Below are positions 43,084 to 52,871 of a stretch of 58,149 nt of DNA, piece by piece (within the stretch, counting starts at the first letter, position 1; the number at the start of each line of letters is the position of its first letter). The stretch comes from PWQG01 sp040882255 (GTDB taxonomy: Bacteria; Pseudomonadota; Gammaproteobacteria; Pseudomonadales; Pseudohongiellaceae): contig JBBEBP010000032.1 of NCBI GenBank assembly GCA_040882255.1, forward strand, positions 1 to 58,149, written 5' to 3'. A program made the translations under genes and the position numbers. The notes under the pieces are model-generated. The model ran no database searches. It was not told where the DNA came from and saw nothing but the letters and a program-made list of their open reading frames with translations.

Positions 43084-44034
43084 GTGCGCCAGCTCTTTGA
43101 ACGACTGACACGCCGCCGGGACGGAGACAGCCGCCTGGTGGGCCTGGACATCGCTGACGATCACGTGTCGCTGGTTGAATTGCGGCAGCAGCGGGACGGC
43201 CCTTTTGTGCGGCAATGCGAGCGCATCGCACTGGAGGGCGGCAAGTCGATGGGGGAGCTGCTGTCCGCACAGGTCGACTCGATGGGGTTGCGCGGGGCAC
43301 CCTGCAATGCGCTGCTGGCAGCCGAGGACTATAACCTGTACCTGGTGGATGCGCCGGCGGTCGAGGAGTCCGAAATGCGCGCGGCCGTGCGCTGGAAGGT
43401 CAAGGACCTGCTGGACCTGCCGCTGACCGATGTGGTGATTGACGTGTTTCCGGTGCCAGAGGATGCCTTTCAGGGGCGCGGCCGGATGCTGTACGTGGTC
43501 GCTGCCCGAAAATCCAGGGTGCAGGCCATGATTGAAGCGGTCAATCGCGCGGACCTGGAGCTGCGCAGCATCGATATTCCCGAACTGGCGATGCGCAACA
43601 TTACCAGCCTTTTCGCTGATGACAGCAACGGCCTGGCCTTTCTGGCGCTGAAGAATGCCGGCAGCAACCTGAACCTGACCCGCCAGGGCGATCTGTATCT
43701 GGCGCGCCGTATCAATACCCAGGTCGGTGCCGATGTCGTGGCTTCGGGGGAATGGGAGGCGCTGCGGGACCGGCTGGTGCTGGAAGTGCAGCGTTCCCTG
43801 GACTACTACGAGAGCCAGATGGGGCAGAACCCCGTCTCCCGGGTGCTGTTGGCGCCGCGCCGTACCGACGCCCCGGAGCTGGCCGCGAGTCTGGACGAGG
43901 CCATGGGGCCCGAAGTCGGCGTCCTGTCCTTTGCCGACCGCCTGGACCATGATGACCAGATCGGGGAGGTGACATTGCATGCCTGCGTGATGGCGATCGG
44001 TGCGGCGCTGCGCAGCGACGAGGTGGTGTCATGA
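43084..44034 (+). CDS. mshI: MSHA pilus biogenesis protein MshI (PilM-like)
   Basis: A 316-residue actin-like cytoplasmic protein of type IV pilus machines, the first gene of a 16-gene pilus operon. Recognisable parts are VGLDIADDHVSLVELRQ, LAAEDYNLYLVDAPAVEESEMRAAVRWKVKDLLDLPL and SLDYYESQMGQNPVSRVLL, matching PilM/MshI. The start is GTG with AGGA upstream. The stop overlaps the next ATG (ATGA). mshH, usual upstream in Vibrio, is absent; trmL is there instead. Confidence 0.85.
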   Translation: MRQLFERLTRRRDGDSRLVGLDIADDHVSLVELRQQRDGPFVRQCERIALEGGKSMGELLSAQVDSMGLRGAPCNALLAAEDYNLYLVDAPAVEESEMRAAVRWKVKDLLDLPLTDVVIDVFPVPEDAFQGRGRMLYVVAARKSRVQAMIEAVNRADLELRSIDIPELAMRNITSLFADDSNGLAFLALKNAGSNLNLTRQGDLYLARRINTQVGADVVASGEWEALRDRLVLEVQRSLDYYESQMGQNPVSRVLLAPRRTDAPELAASLDEAMGPEVGVLSFADRLDHDDQIGEVTLHACVMAIGAALRSDEVVS

Positions 44035-44660
44035 ACCAGCAGGTCAACCTGTACCTGTCGGAGTTCCGCCCCAGCCGGGACTGGCTGAATGCCAGCCACC
44101 TGCTGTGGCTGGTACTGGCGGGTGTGCTGCTGATGAGCGCGGTCAGTGCCTATGACTACTGGCGCCTGAACCGCCTGCAGAGTGAGGCGGTCGAGCTGGA
44201 GGCCAGTGTGGAACAGCAGACCCGGGAGACTGAAGCGCTGGAACGCGCAGTGGCCGAACGCATGGAGAACGAGCGCCTGCAACGGGAACTGGAAAATCGT
44301 CAATCACAGCTGCAGCGGACCCGCAGCCTGCTGGGATTTCTGGAGGACACGCGACTGGGCAATACACAGGGGTTCTCTTCCATGATGAAGGACCTGTCCC
44401 GCGCATCGTTTGAGGGGCTGTGGCTGACCGAAGTCCGGATAGAGGCGGGCGGTGATGCAGTGTCGCTGCGTGGCGTGGCGCGCCGATCCGCCATGGTGCC
44501 GGATTTCATCGGCCGTCTCAGCAACGGGGAAAGCTCTCTGCGCGAGCGGCGCTTCAGCCGCCTGCTGGGCACCCGGACGGATGAGTCGGACGAAGCAGGC
44601 GGCGAAGCGGCGATCAATGGTGATCGATCGGGTTATCAGTTCGAACTGGAGGCTCGCTGA
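44031..44660 (+). CDS. PilN-like pilus assembly protein (MshI2-type)
   Basis: A 209-residue bitopic inner-membrane protein. The N-terminus NQQVNLYLSEFRPSRDWL is the PilN motif that docks on PilM. One membrane helix (about 24-42) is followed by a coiled coil and a small periplasmic domain. It overlaps mshI and the next gene. Together with MshI and MshJ it should form the inner-membrane alignment complex. Confidence 0.85.
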   Translation: MNQQVNLYLSEFRPSRDWLNASHLLWLVLAGVLLMSAVSAYDYWRLNRLQSEAVELEASVEQQTRETEALERAVAERMENERLQRELENRQSQLQRTRSLLGFLEDTRLGNTQGFSSMMKDLSRASFEGLWLTEVRIEAGGDAVSLRGVARRSAMVPDFIGRLSNGESSLRERRFSRLLGTRTDESDEAGGEAAINGDRSGYQFELEAR

Positions 44661-45328
44661 TGGATCTGGCGGCACAATGGCGCAAAGTGGCCAATGCCTA
44701 CGAGCAACGGCCGCCAGCGGAAAAGGCCATCATCGCCTTGCTGGTCGTCGGGATGGTCGGCTGGCTGTGGCTGATGACTGCGTTTGATCCGGTGCGGGCT
44801 GATATTGATGATGCCGAGCGCCGGATCGCCACCAGTGAGGCCAGGATCTCCAGTCTGCAGGCTCGTGCCGCGCAGGCGCGCGCCGATGCAGAAAGCGATC
44901 CGGAGCAGGTTGTGCGAGAACAGATCAGCCGGTTGATCGAGCAGCAGCGAGCAGTGAATGACGAGATCGAGGAGCTGGCCGGCCGTCTGGTGCCGCCCAA
45001 CGAAATGACCCGGCTGTTGACCACGGTTCTGGATGAACAACCCGGGCTGGAGCTGCAACGCGTAGAGAATACCGGCCCTGATGAGCTGCGCTCATTGAGC
45101 GATGATGACGATGGCGAGACGGGGCAGGTGTACCGTCACGGCCTGGTGCTGGAGCTCCGTGGCAGCTACTTCAATACGCTGGAGTACCTGCTCTATCTGG
45201 AATCGCTGTCGGAGAGTTTTTTCTGGGACAGCCTGCAGTTTCGTGTAGACGAATGGCCGTCGGCCAGTGTCACGCTGGAGTTGCACACACTGAGTTCGGA
45301 GGAAGGCTTTGTCGGTTTCGGTGTATAG
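44660..45328 (+). CDS. mshJ: MshJ (PilO-like) pilus assembly protein
   Basis: A 222-residue bitopic protein: a cytoplasmic stretch with AYEQRPPAEKAIIALL, one helix (about 22-40), a coiled coil, and a periplasmic ferredoxin-like domain ending in SLQFRVDEWPSASVTLELHTLS. It matches the MshJ/PilO class. Start overlaps the previous stop by one base; its 3' end overlaps mshK by 20 bases. Confidence 0.85.
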   Translation: MDLAAQWRKVANAYEQRPPAEKAIIALLVVGMVGWLWLMTAFDPVRADIDDAERRIATSEARISSLQARAAQARADAESDPEQVVREQISRLIEQQRAVNDEIEELAGRLVPPNEMTRLLTTVLDEQPGLELQRVENTGPDELRSLSDDDDGETGQVYRHGLVLELRGSYFNTLEYLLYLESLSESFFWDSLQFRVDEWPSASVTLELHTLSSEEGFVGFGV

Positions 45329-45794
45329 TCAGCGGGCCCGCGCGGCCGCCATGATGTTGATGCTCTGCTGCCTCGGAGCGGCCGGTCCGGCGCTGGGGCA
45401 GCGGGCGGACAGCGATCTGGTGCGTAACATTGGAGACGAGACACTGCGTGACCCGACTCGTCCCGCCGGCGCCGCGCTTCCGGAGTCATCACGCGGAGAG
45501 ATCGGCGGCAGCCGTCTGGATGCCGGCGCGATGGTGAATCGCCAGTACCGGGTCAGCTTCATCCGTGCCGGGGGTAGCCAGCCGATGGCCGTGGTCAACG
45601 ATCAAACAGTGCGCGTCGGCGAGGTCGTCAATGGCGCGCGCGTACTGACCATTGAAACGGGCGTCGTGGCACTGGATGTGGACGGAGAACGCCGTACCTA
45701 CAGCACCTGGCAGGGAGAAAGCGTGCGGCAGTCGATCTCCAGCGAGGCGATGGATACTGATACCATGGATAACGAACAAGAGACGGATGACTGA
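45309..45794 (+). CDS. mshK: MshK-like periplasmic pilus protein
   Basis: A 161-residue secreted protein with a signal peptide (MMLMLCCLGAAGPALG) and a DPTRPAG motif followed by a small beta domain (VNRQYRVSFIRAGGSQPMAVVNDQTVRVGEVVNGARV), as in MshK and PilP-like partners of secretins. The likely start is TTG at 45309, six bases after GGAGG; the next in-frame GTG is too far from it. Its stop overlaps the mshL start by one base. Confidence 0.8.
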   Translation: MSVSVYSQRARAAAMMLMLCCLGAAGPALGQRADSDLVRNIGDETLRDPTRPAGAALPESSRGEIGGSRLDAGAMVNRQYRVSFIRAGGSQPMAVVNDQTVRVGEVVNGARVLTIETGVVALDVDGERRTYSTWQGESVRQSISSEAMDTDTMDNEQETDD

Positions 45795-47632
45795 TGCGAA
45801 CTGAAACCGATATCGGCAGGGTTGTGTTGGCGGCAGTGCTGTCACTGGTGTTCAGCGCCTGTTCCTATACCGGCGCCCGGCCGGCCCCGGATACTGCGGT
45901 GGTGGATAATATCCAGGACGCACTGATCGCCGCCGAGGAGAGTAATATCGAACCGGTGTCAGAGCCGCCTTCGCCCGATGTTCTGGAAGACCTGATGCCC
46001 GGCCTGTCGGTGTCCGACGAGCTGCTCACGCCGGTAGAAGAACGCTTCAATATCGTTGCCAACCGCGAGAACGCCCGCGATTTCTTCAACAACCTGGTGG
46101 CCGGCACCGACTACGGCGTGGCGGTCAATCCGCGGGTGGAAGGCGAGATCAGCATTTCCCTGCCCAACGTCACCATCGAGGAAGCGCTGCGCGCGGTGGA
46201 GCGCACCTATGGCTACCAGGTAGAACGGAACGGCAATATTTTCCAGATCCGCCCGCCGGGTCTGCAGACTCGTATCTTCACCATCGATTATCTGGATGTA
46301 CAACGCTCCGGCAGCTCGGATGTGCAGGTGACCAGTGGCAGCTCGGGCGGCATGGGCGGCGGTGGCGGTCTCGGAGGCTTTGGCGGCGGAATAGGCGGCG
46401 GCATTGGTGGCGTCGGCGGCGGTTTCAACAGCGGTATCGGTGGCGGCTTCAATAGCGGCGTCGGCGGAATCAACAGCGGACTCGGTGGCCGCGGTGGAAG
46501 CGCCGGAAGTTTCGGTGGCGGTGGTGGCTCCGGGGGTGGTGGCCAGGTATCCACCCAGACCGAGACCGATTTCTGGGAAGACATCGAGGAGACGCTGGAA
46601 AGCATCATCAACATCGACGAGGATGGCGGCGAGAGTGGCAGCGGCCTGCTGGCCGGTCTCGGCGGTGGCGGTGGCGGCACCCGCAGTGTGGTGGTGCAGC
46701 CGCAGGTCGGCATGATCATGGTGACCGCCTCGGCCGAGGAGCTGGATCGAGTGTCGTCCTATATCGAATCGGCGCAGAACATCCTCAGCCGCGAGGTGAC
46801 CATTCAGGTGCAGTTCCTGGAAGTGGTGCTGAACAAGGGCTACCAGACCGCCATTGATTTTGACACCTTCGGGCCCGGAGGTGCGGACGAAGGAAACAAC
46901 CTGGTCACGGGCGATTTTTCGTCGGGCAGCTCGGATGGCAGTCTGGATGCCGCCTCGAATCCGATGGCCATCAGCACCAACTTCACGGACTTCAACGCCG
47001 TGTTCCGCGTCCTTAACTCACGGGGTACCACGCAGGTGCTGTCCAGCCCCAGCCTGAAAGTCCTGAACAACCAGAAAGCGGTGTTCCAGGACGGTGACGA
47101 GGAGTTCTTCCAGACCAGTACCGGCTCGAGCACCGTGACCAGCGGCCAGACGATCAGCACCAATGACAGCAACAACCTGCAACCGTTCTTCTCCGGCATT
47201 TCCATGGACATCACGCCGCAGATCAGTGCAGCCGGCGACATCACCCTGCACGTGCACCCGACCATCACCACGGTGAACGAGCAGATCAAGACCATTTCCG
47301 ACGAGCAGGTGCCGCTGGCCAGGACATCGGTCCGTGAACTCGACAGCATCATCCGCGCCGAGGATGGCAAGATCGTGGTGCTGGGCGGCCTGGCCTACGA
47401 GCGCAGTATTGATGACGCGGCCGGAGTCCCGGTGGCCAGCGATCTGCCGCTGGTGGGTGGTGCCTTCGACCAGCGCAGCCGGCGCACCGTGAAAAGCGAG
47501 TTCATCATCCTGCTGCGGCCGATCATTGCCAGTTCCGAGTCCGAGCGCCGCATGATGCGCGAGAGCCGGGAACGGTTCGAGGCGCTGGAGGATGACATGC
47601 GGCGCTCCATTGATCCGTTCGACAACCGGTGA
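45794..47632 (+). CDS. mshL: MshL outer-membrane secretin
   Basis: A 612-residue lipoprotein secretin that forms the outer-membrane pore of the pilus. A lipobox (LVFSAC) is followed by STN/N domains (NIVANRENARDFFNNLVAGTDYGVAV) and the secretin core (TQVLSSPSLKVLNNQKAVF, DITPQISAAGDITLHVHPTIT, EFIILLRPIIA). Unusually, residues about 182-252 are a glycine-rich low-complexity insert of GG, GFNSG and GGINSG repeats between the second N domain and the next. The insert is in frame and has the same GC-rich codon use as the flanks. Confidence 0.93.
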   Translation: MRTETDIGRVVLAAVLSLVFSACSYTGARPAPDTAVVDNIQDALIAAEESNIEPVSEPPSPDVLEDLMPGLSVSDELLTPVEERFNIVANRENARDFFNNLVAGTDYGVAVNPRVEGEISISLPNVTIEEALRAVERTYGYQVERNGNIFQIRPPGLQTRIFTIDYLDVQRSGSSDVQVTSGSSGGMGGGGGLGGFGGGIGGGIGGVGGGFNSGIGGGFNSGVGGINSGLGGRGGSAGSFGGGGGSGGGGQVSTQTETDFWEDIEETLESIINIDEDGGESGSGLLAGLGGGGGGTRSVVVQPQVGMIMVTASAEELDRVSSYIESAQNILSREVTIQVQFLEVVLNKGYQTAIDFDTFGPGGADEGNNLVTGDFSSGSSDGSLDAASNPMAISTNFTDFNAVFRVLNSRGTTQVLSSPSLKVLNNQKAVFQDGDEEFFQTSTGSSTVTSGQTISTNDSNNLQPFFSGISMDITPQISAAGDITLHVHPTITTVNEQIKTISDEQVPLARTSVRELDSIIRAEDGKIVVLGGLAYERSIDDAAGVPVASDLPLVGGAFDQRSRRTVKSEFIILLRPIIASSESERRMMRESRERFEALEDDMRRSIDPFDNR

Positions 47633-47644
47633 CAGGTGGCATTC

Positions 47645-48556
47645 ATGTATCTTGAACATTTCGGACTCAGGGAGCTGCCCTTTTCGCTGACCCCGAACAC
47701 GCAGTTCTTCCTCAACATGGCCAGCTACCACAAAGCCTACAACATGTTGATGGTCTCCATCGCCAATCGCGAGGGTTTCATCAAGGTGACGGGCGAGGTC
47801 GGGACGGGCAAGACCATGTTGTGCCGCAAGGTTCTCAACTCCCTGGGAGAGGACGAGGACTATGTGACCGCCTACATCGCCAACCCCGTGCTCAGTCCCA
47901 AGGGCCTGTTCCTGGCGTTCGCCGAGGAGCTGGGCATGGAGGTGACTACCGATGTGGGACACCACAGCCTGCTCAAACAGATCACCCGCAAGTTGATGGG
48001 GTATGCCGCCGAGGACAGGCAGGTGGTGCTGTTCATCGACGAGGCGCATGCCATGCCGGAACAGACACTGGAGGCATTGCGGTTACTGACCAACCTGGAG
48101 ACCGAAACACAGAAGCTGTTCCAGGTGGTTCTTTTTGCGCAGCCGGAACTGGATGAGCTGCTGAGGCAGAAATCCCTGCGCCAGTTGCAGCAGCGCATCA
48201 CTTTCAGCTACCGGCTGGAGGCCCTGGACCGTGATGGCCTGGACCGCTATGTTTCCCATCGCCTGGCCACGGCCGGTTACAACGGCGCGTCCGTGTTCAG
48301 CCGTGGTGCCCTGAATGCCCTGTACCGGGCGAGCGAAGGGATACCCCGGTTGATCAACATTCTTTGCCACAAGGCCATGATGGTCGCTTTCGGCAAGGGG
48401 GATCGCACGGTGGACGCCGCACATGTGCGCAAGGCTGCCGAGGATACGGATGGCGTGGATGTGCCCGTGAAGAATTTGCGGCCGGCCATGATGGTCAGTG
48501 CCGGCGTGGTGGTCTGTGCCGTGGCGCTGCTCTATATCGTCGGCTATTACCTGTGA
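47645..48556 (+). CDS. mshM: MshM AAA+ ATPase (ExeA-like)
   Basis: A 303-residue ATPase with a C-terminal membrane helix (about 280-300). MYLEHFGLRELPFSLTPNT is the family start; ATG 47645 has AGGTGG at six bases, while the upstream in-frame GTG does not. Walker A is GEVGTGKTMLCRK and Walker B VVLFIDEAHAMP. Proteins of this type help insert or assemble the secretin through peptidoglycan. Confidence 0.92.
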   Translation: MYLEHFGLRELPFSLTPNTQFFLNMASYHKAYNMLMVSIANREGFIKVTGEVGTGKTMLCRKVLNSLGEDEDYVTAYIANPVLSPKGLFLAFAEELGMEVTTDVGHHSLLKQITRKLMGYAAEDRQVVLFIDEAHAMPEQTLEALRLLTNLETETQKLFQVVLFAQPELDELLRQKSLRQLQQRITFSYRLEALDRDGLDRYVSHRLATAGYNGASVFSRGALNALYRASEGIPRLINILCHKAMMVAFGKGDRTVDAAHVRKAAEDTDGVDVPVKNLRPAMMVSAGVVVCAVALLYIVGYYL

Positions 48557-48566
48557 GTGGTTTTCT

Positions 48567-49793
48567 ATGAGCCTGATCAATGACATGCTGCGCGACCTCG
48601 ACGCGCGCCGCCGCGATACCCCGGCCCGGGGTGCGGGTGCGGAGAAACTCGTGCCCGCTGCGGACGAACGCCAACAGGGCGGCTCCGACCGGCAACAGAA
48701 GTGGCTGATGGCGGCTGTCATCCTGCTCGCCGCCGCCGCCGGTGTGGCGGTGGCCCTGTATCTGATGGCCACTCCCCGTGGCGGCAGTGATCGTTCCGAA
48801 CTGCCTGTGGCCCGTGCGCCGGTACAGGCGGAATCGGAGTCGCAGTCCGGCGCCAACGATCAGGCCGCGCAGCAGCTCGAGGCACTGGCCACGCGATTGA
48901 CAGAGCTGGAAGCGGAAAACCGTCGTCTGCAGCAGAAGCAAGCCGGTTCCGGACCCTCATCGGACTCCGGGAATGGTGAAGGGCAGGACGAGGACGGGGC
49001 GGCAACGGAGAATCCCCTGACGGCGGCCAATGGCCAGGACGATAGCCGGCAGAGTGACTGGGAGGCGCGGGACTGGTCGGCGCCGGACCGGGAAGAGGAA
49101 GCGCAAACGCCGTCGCCGGCGCAGCGCCAGATGGTGGACACCGCCGCGCCGGTGTCCGTGCCGGAAACTGCCAACACTACCGATGAGGCGGCCACACGGA
49201 CGCCCCGCGAGCCGTCCTTCGCAGAACGGGACCGGCGCCAGGTGCAGGACGCCCTGACCCTGTGGAGCGATGGCCGGCGCACCGAGGCGCTGGAAGCCCT
49301 GGATCAGTTCACCGTGGACCATCCACAGGCGCACCTGTCCCGAGAGATGCTGGGCAAGCTGCTGTTGCAGCGCGGCGAGACCGGCATTGCCACGCAGGTG
49401 GCGGATATCGGGCTGCAGATCGCCCCCATGCACAATGGCTACCGCAAGCTCAAGGCCCGCCTGTTGATGGCGGCCAACCAGCCCGGGGAGGCGCTGGAGT
49501 TGCTGGACAACCGCCCGCCCTCCGCCGAAGGGGATAGCGAATACCATGAACTGCTGGCGACCGCCGCACTGGCCTCGCAGCAGTACCGGGTCGCCCGGCG
49601 CAGTTACGAGAATCTGCTGGGCACGGATGATAGCGAGGGCCGCTGGTGGTATGGTCTGGCCACGTCCCTGGAAGGCGAGGGGGAGGGCGATAACGCTACT
49701 CGAGCCTACCAGCGCGCGCAGCGCAGCGGCTCACTGAGCAGCCGGCTGCGCCAGCGCAGCGAAGAACGCATCGCCCAACTCACGGCACCATAG
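48567..49793 (+). CDS. mshN: MshN TPR-type pilus assembly protein
   Basis: A 408-residue bitopic inner-membrane protein. The start SLINDMLRDLDARRRD is typical. One membrane helix (about 48-70) leads to a long acidic/Gln-rich linker with a short coiled coil, then TPR-like helical repeats (about 235-405). It likely stabilises the machine in the periplasm. The start lies 10 bases after mshM. Confidence 0.88.
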   Translation: MSLINDMLRDLDARRRDTPARGAGAEKLVPAADERQQGGSDRQQKWLMAAVILLAAAAGVAVALYLMATPRGGSDRSELPVARAPVQAESESQSGANDQAAQQLEALATRLTELEAENRRLQQKQAGSGPSSDSGNGEGQDEDGAATENPLTAANGQDDSRQSDWEARDWSAPDREEEAQTPSPAQRQMVDTAAPVSVPETANTTDEAATRTPREPSFAERDRRQVQDALTLWSDGRRTEALEALDQFTVDHPQAHLSREMLGKLLLQRGETGIATQVADIGLQIAPMHNGYRKLKARLLMAANQPGEALELLDNRPPSAEGDSEYHELLATAALASQQYRVARRSYENLLGTDDSEGRWWYGLATSLEGEGEGDNATRAYQRAQRSGSLSSRLRQRSEERIAQLTAP

Positions 49794-49808
49794 GGGAACG
49801 GCCAGCCA

Positions 49809-51623
49809 ATGACTGCAAGCCGCCAGAAGCTCCGTATCGGTGATCTGCTCGTACAGAACGGGGAGATCACCGAAGAACAGTTACAACAGGCTCTGGAGAA
49901 ACAGAAGGGCACCGGACTGCGGCTGGGCCGCACGCTGATCAATCTGGGCTACGTGGAGGAAGAGCGTTTCCTCGAGTTCCTGTCCGAACAGCTCAACATC
50001 CCGTTCATTGACCTGCGCCGTTACCGTTTTGATGTGTCCGCCGTGCAGCGCCTGCCGGAAACCCAGGCCCGCCGCTACCGCGTCATCGTGCTCAACGAGA
50101 AAAACGGCGAGTACCTGGTGGGCATGGCCGACCCCACCGACATCTACGCCTTCGATGCCCTGGAGCGCATCCTGCAGCAGCCGGTGCAACAGGCCGTGGT
50201 GCGCGAAAGCGAACTGCTCAACACCCTGGACCAGGTCTACCGCCGCACCGACGAGATCGCCGGCTACGCCGAGGAGCTGGAAGAAGAACTGAGCGAAGGC
50301 CAGTTCGACCTGGCCAGTCTGACCCCGGACGCCGAGGACAACGACGCCCCGGTAGTCAAGCTGCTGCAGTCCATCTTCCAGGACGCCGTGCAGGTGCGCG
50401 CCTCGGATATTCACATCGAGCCCGACGAGAACGTGCTGCGCATCCGTCAGCGTGTCGACGGCGTCCTGCAGGAGCAGATCGTCAAGGAGCGGCGTATCGC
50501 CCCGGCCCTGGTGCTGCGCCTCAAGCTGATGTCCGGTCTGGACATCTCCGAGCGCCGCCTGCCGCAGGACGGGCGCTTCAGCCTGAAGGTCAAGGACCGC
50601 AAGCTGGATGTGCGTCTCTCCACCATGCCGGTGGAATACGGTGAGTCCGTGGTCATGCGCCTGCTGGACCAGACCGATGGCGCCGCCCGTCTCGATCAGG
50701 TGGGTATGTCCGATGCCATGCTGGAGAAGTTCCGCAAGTTGATCCACCTGCCGCACGGCCTGGTGCTGGTGACCGGCCCCACCGGTTCGGGCAAGACCAC
50801 TACGCTGTACGGTGCGCTGCAGGAGCTGAACGACGTCGGCAAGAAGATCATCACCGTGGAAGACCCGGTGGAATACCGCTTGCACCGCATCAACCAGGTG
50901 CAGGTCAACCCCAAGATCAACCTGAGCTTTGCCCGCGTCCTGCGCTCCGCCCTGCGCCAGGACCCGGACATTTTGCTGGTCGGGGAGATCCGCGACCAGG
51001 AAACCGCCGAGATCGCCCTGCGCTCCGCCATGACGGGTCACCTGGTACTGTCCACCCTGCATACCAATGATGCGGTCTCCAGTGCCATGCGCCTGGTGGA
51101 CATGGGCGCCGAAGGCTTCCTGGCTGCCACGTCCATCAAGGCAGTGCTGGCCCAGCGCCTGGTGCGCCGTCTCTGTGACAACTGTTTCACCGACCATGAG
51201 CCCAGTCGACAGGAGCGGGCCTGGATGGCCCACATGCTGGAGCAGGCCGGCAGCCCGCAGAGCGGCCGGGAGCTGGCCGAGCGTATCAAGCTGAAGACCT
51301 CTACGGGCTGCCACCGCTGCAACAACACCGGTTACCGTGGCCGTATCGGTGTATTCGAACTGCTGATCATCAACGATGACATGGCCGACGCGCTGCGCCG
51401 CGAGGACTCGGCGGCCTTCGTGCAGGCCGCCCGGCGCAGCAAGGGCTACCGGCCGCTGGTGGTCAGTGCCCTGGCCGAGGCCTCCAGAGGCGTCACCAGT
51501 CTGGAGGAGGTGTTCCGCGTGGCCGAACAGATTGACGAATCCGGCGACTGGATCGTGGACGAGGATGAGGACGCCGACCAGGCGGCTGACGCTGCGGTGC
51601 AACACGCGGTGGACGAGGAGTAA
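49809..51623 (+). CDS. mshE: MshE pilus extension ATPase (GspE/PilB family)
   Basis: A 604-residue cytoplasmic hexameric ATPase driving pilus extension. The N-terminal MshEN domain (about 1-150; RIGDLLVQNGEITEEQLQQAL, LGRTLINLGYVEEE) is the type that binds cyclic di-GMP in Vibrio MshE. The motor domain has Walker A GPTGSGKTTTLYGAL, Asp box and Walker B (LVGEIRDQETAEIA), and a four-cysteine zinc site (LCDNCF, GCHRCNNTGYRGR). The c-di-GMP link is notable given two cyclases elsewhere in the window. Confidence 0.96.
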   Translation: MTASRQKLRIGDLLVQNGEITEEQLQQALEKQKGTGLRLGRTLINLGYVEEERFLEFLSEQLNIPFIDLRRYRFDVSAVQRLPETQARRYRVIVLNEKNGEYLVGMADPTDIYAFDALERILQQPVQQAVVRESELLNTLDQVYRRTDEIAGYAEELEEELSEGQFDLASLTPDAEDNDAPVVKLLQSIFQDAVQVRASDIHIEPDENVLRIRQRVDGVLQEQIVKERRIAPALVLRLKLMSGLDISERRLPQDGRFSLKVKDRKLDVRLSTMPVEYGESVVMRLLDQTDGAARLDQVGMSDAMLEKFRKLIHLPHGLVLVTGPTGSGKTTTLYGALQELNDVGKKIITVEDPVEYRLHRINQVQVNPKINLSFARVLRSALRQDPDILLVGEIRDQETAEIALRSAMTGHLVLSTLHTNDAVSSAMRLVDMGAEGFLAATSIKAVLAQRLVRRLCDNCFTDHEPSRQERAWMAHMLEQAGSPQSGRELAERIKLKTSTGCHRCNNTGYRGRIGVFELLIINDDMADALRREDSAAFVQAARRSKGYRPLVVSALAEASRGVTSLEEVFRVAEQIDESGDWIVDEDEDADQAADAAVQHAVDEE

Positions 51624-51629
51624 ACCGGC

Positions 51630-52871
51630 ATGGCCCGTTTCGAGTACAAGGCGCGCAATGCCTCCGGCAACCTGATGACCGGCACCATGGACGCCGCCTC
51701 CGCCGACGCCGTGGCCGGTGAACTGGCCGGTCAGAGCGCCACGCCCATCGATATACGCGAAGTGGCACGTCCGTCCCGCAAGAGCGGTCCCGAATTGACG
51801 CCGGTGGAGAAGATCAACGATTTCCTGGCCGGCAACAAGGTCAAGGTGGATGAGCTGATCATCTTCGCCCGCCAGATGTACAGCCTGACCAAGGCCGGCA
51901 TGCCCCTGGACCGGGCGCTGATCGGGCTGAAGGCGTCACTGAAGAACAAGCTGTTTTCGCGGATTCTGGACGATGTGGTGGACGGACTGGAGTCGGGGCT
52001 GGATCTGTCCACCTCCCTGGGCCGTCATCCCAAAACCTTCAGTCCGCTGTTCCTGGCCTTGGTCAACGTGGGAGAGAACACCGGCCGCCTGGACCTGGCC
52101 TTCGAACAGATCGGTCGCTATCTGGAGCTGGAGCGCGACACCCGCAAGCAGGTCAAGGCGGCGACACGCTATCCGATGTTCGTCATAGTGGTGATCGCCG
52201 TGGCGCTGGCGGTGATCACCGTGTTTGTGATCCCGGCCTTCTCCGACACCTTTGACCGGCTGGGGGCCGAGCTGCCGCTGGAGACGCGGATACTGATCGG
52301 TATCTCCGAGTTCGTCGTACAATGGTGGCAGTTCATGCTGGGCGCGACGGTGGCTGCCGTGTTCGGTTTCCGGGCCTGGCTGAAGACGCCGAAGGGACGT
52401 CACACCTGGGACCGGCGCAAACTGGAGTTTCCGCTGGTGGGCGGCATTCTGGAGCGTATCGCCCTGGCGCGTTTCTCGCGGGCGTTTGCCATGATCATGC
52501 GGGCTGGCGTTCCGATCGTGCACGGCATGTCCGTGGTGGCCGGCGCTGTGGGTAACACCTTTATTGCCGGACGCATCGAGAAAATGCGCGACGGCATCTC
52601 CCGTGGTGAATCCCTGCACCGCACGGCCAACAATGCCGGCATGTTCTCGCCGCTGGTGCTGCAGATGATCGCCGTGGGCGAGGAAAGCGGCTCCATCGAC
52701 GAGCTGATGTTCGAGGTGGCGGATTTCTATGACACGGAGGTGGAGTACGACCTCAAGCGCCTGGGCGACTCCATCGAGCCCATTCTGATCATGTTCATCG
52801 CGGCCATGGTATTGGTACTGGCGTTGGGCGTGTTTCTGCCGATATGGGATCTGGGGGCCGCCGCATTATGA
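51630..52871 (+). CDS. mshG: MshG inner-membrane platform protein (GspF/PilC family)
   Basis: A 413-residue polytopic protein with two T2SF domains (RQMYSLTKAGMPLDRALIGL; FSRAFAMIMRAGVPIVHGM) and three membrane helices, the last at the C-terminus. It anchors the pilus motor. It starts six bases after mshE; GAGGAG upstream is the ribosome site. Its TGA overlaps the next ATG. Confidence 0.95.
   Translation: MARFEYKARNASGNLMTGTMDAASADAVAGELAGQSATPIDIREVARPSRKSGPELTPVEKINDFLAGNKVKVDELIIFARQMYSLTKAGMPLDRALIGLKASLKNKLFSRILDDVVDGLESGLDLSTSLGRHPKTFSPLFLALVNVGENTGRLDLAFEQIGRYLELERDTRKQVKAATRYPMFVIVVIAVALAVITVFVIPAFSDTFDRLGAELPLETRILIGISEFVVQWWQFMLGATVAAVFGFRAWLKTPKGRHTWDRRKLEFPLVGGILERIALARFSRAFAMIMRAGVPIVHGMSVVAGAVGNTFIAGRIEKMRDGISRGESLHRTANNAGMFSPLVLQMIAVGEESGSIDELMFEVADFYDTEVEYDLKRLGDSIEPILIMFIAAMVLVLALGVFLPIWDLGAAAL

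Noticed and set aside
49881..51605. 574-residue minus-strand frame opposite mshE
   Set aside because: Mirrors the conserved ATPase gene; His/Gln/Val-rich composition typical of antisense frames.
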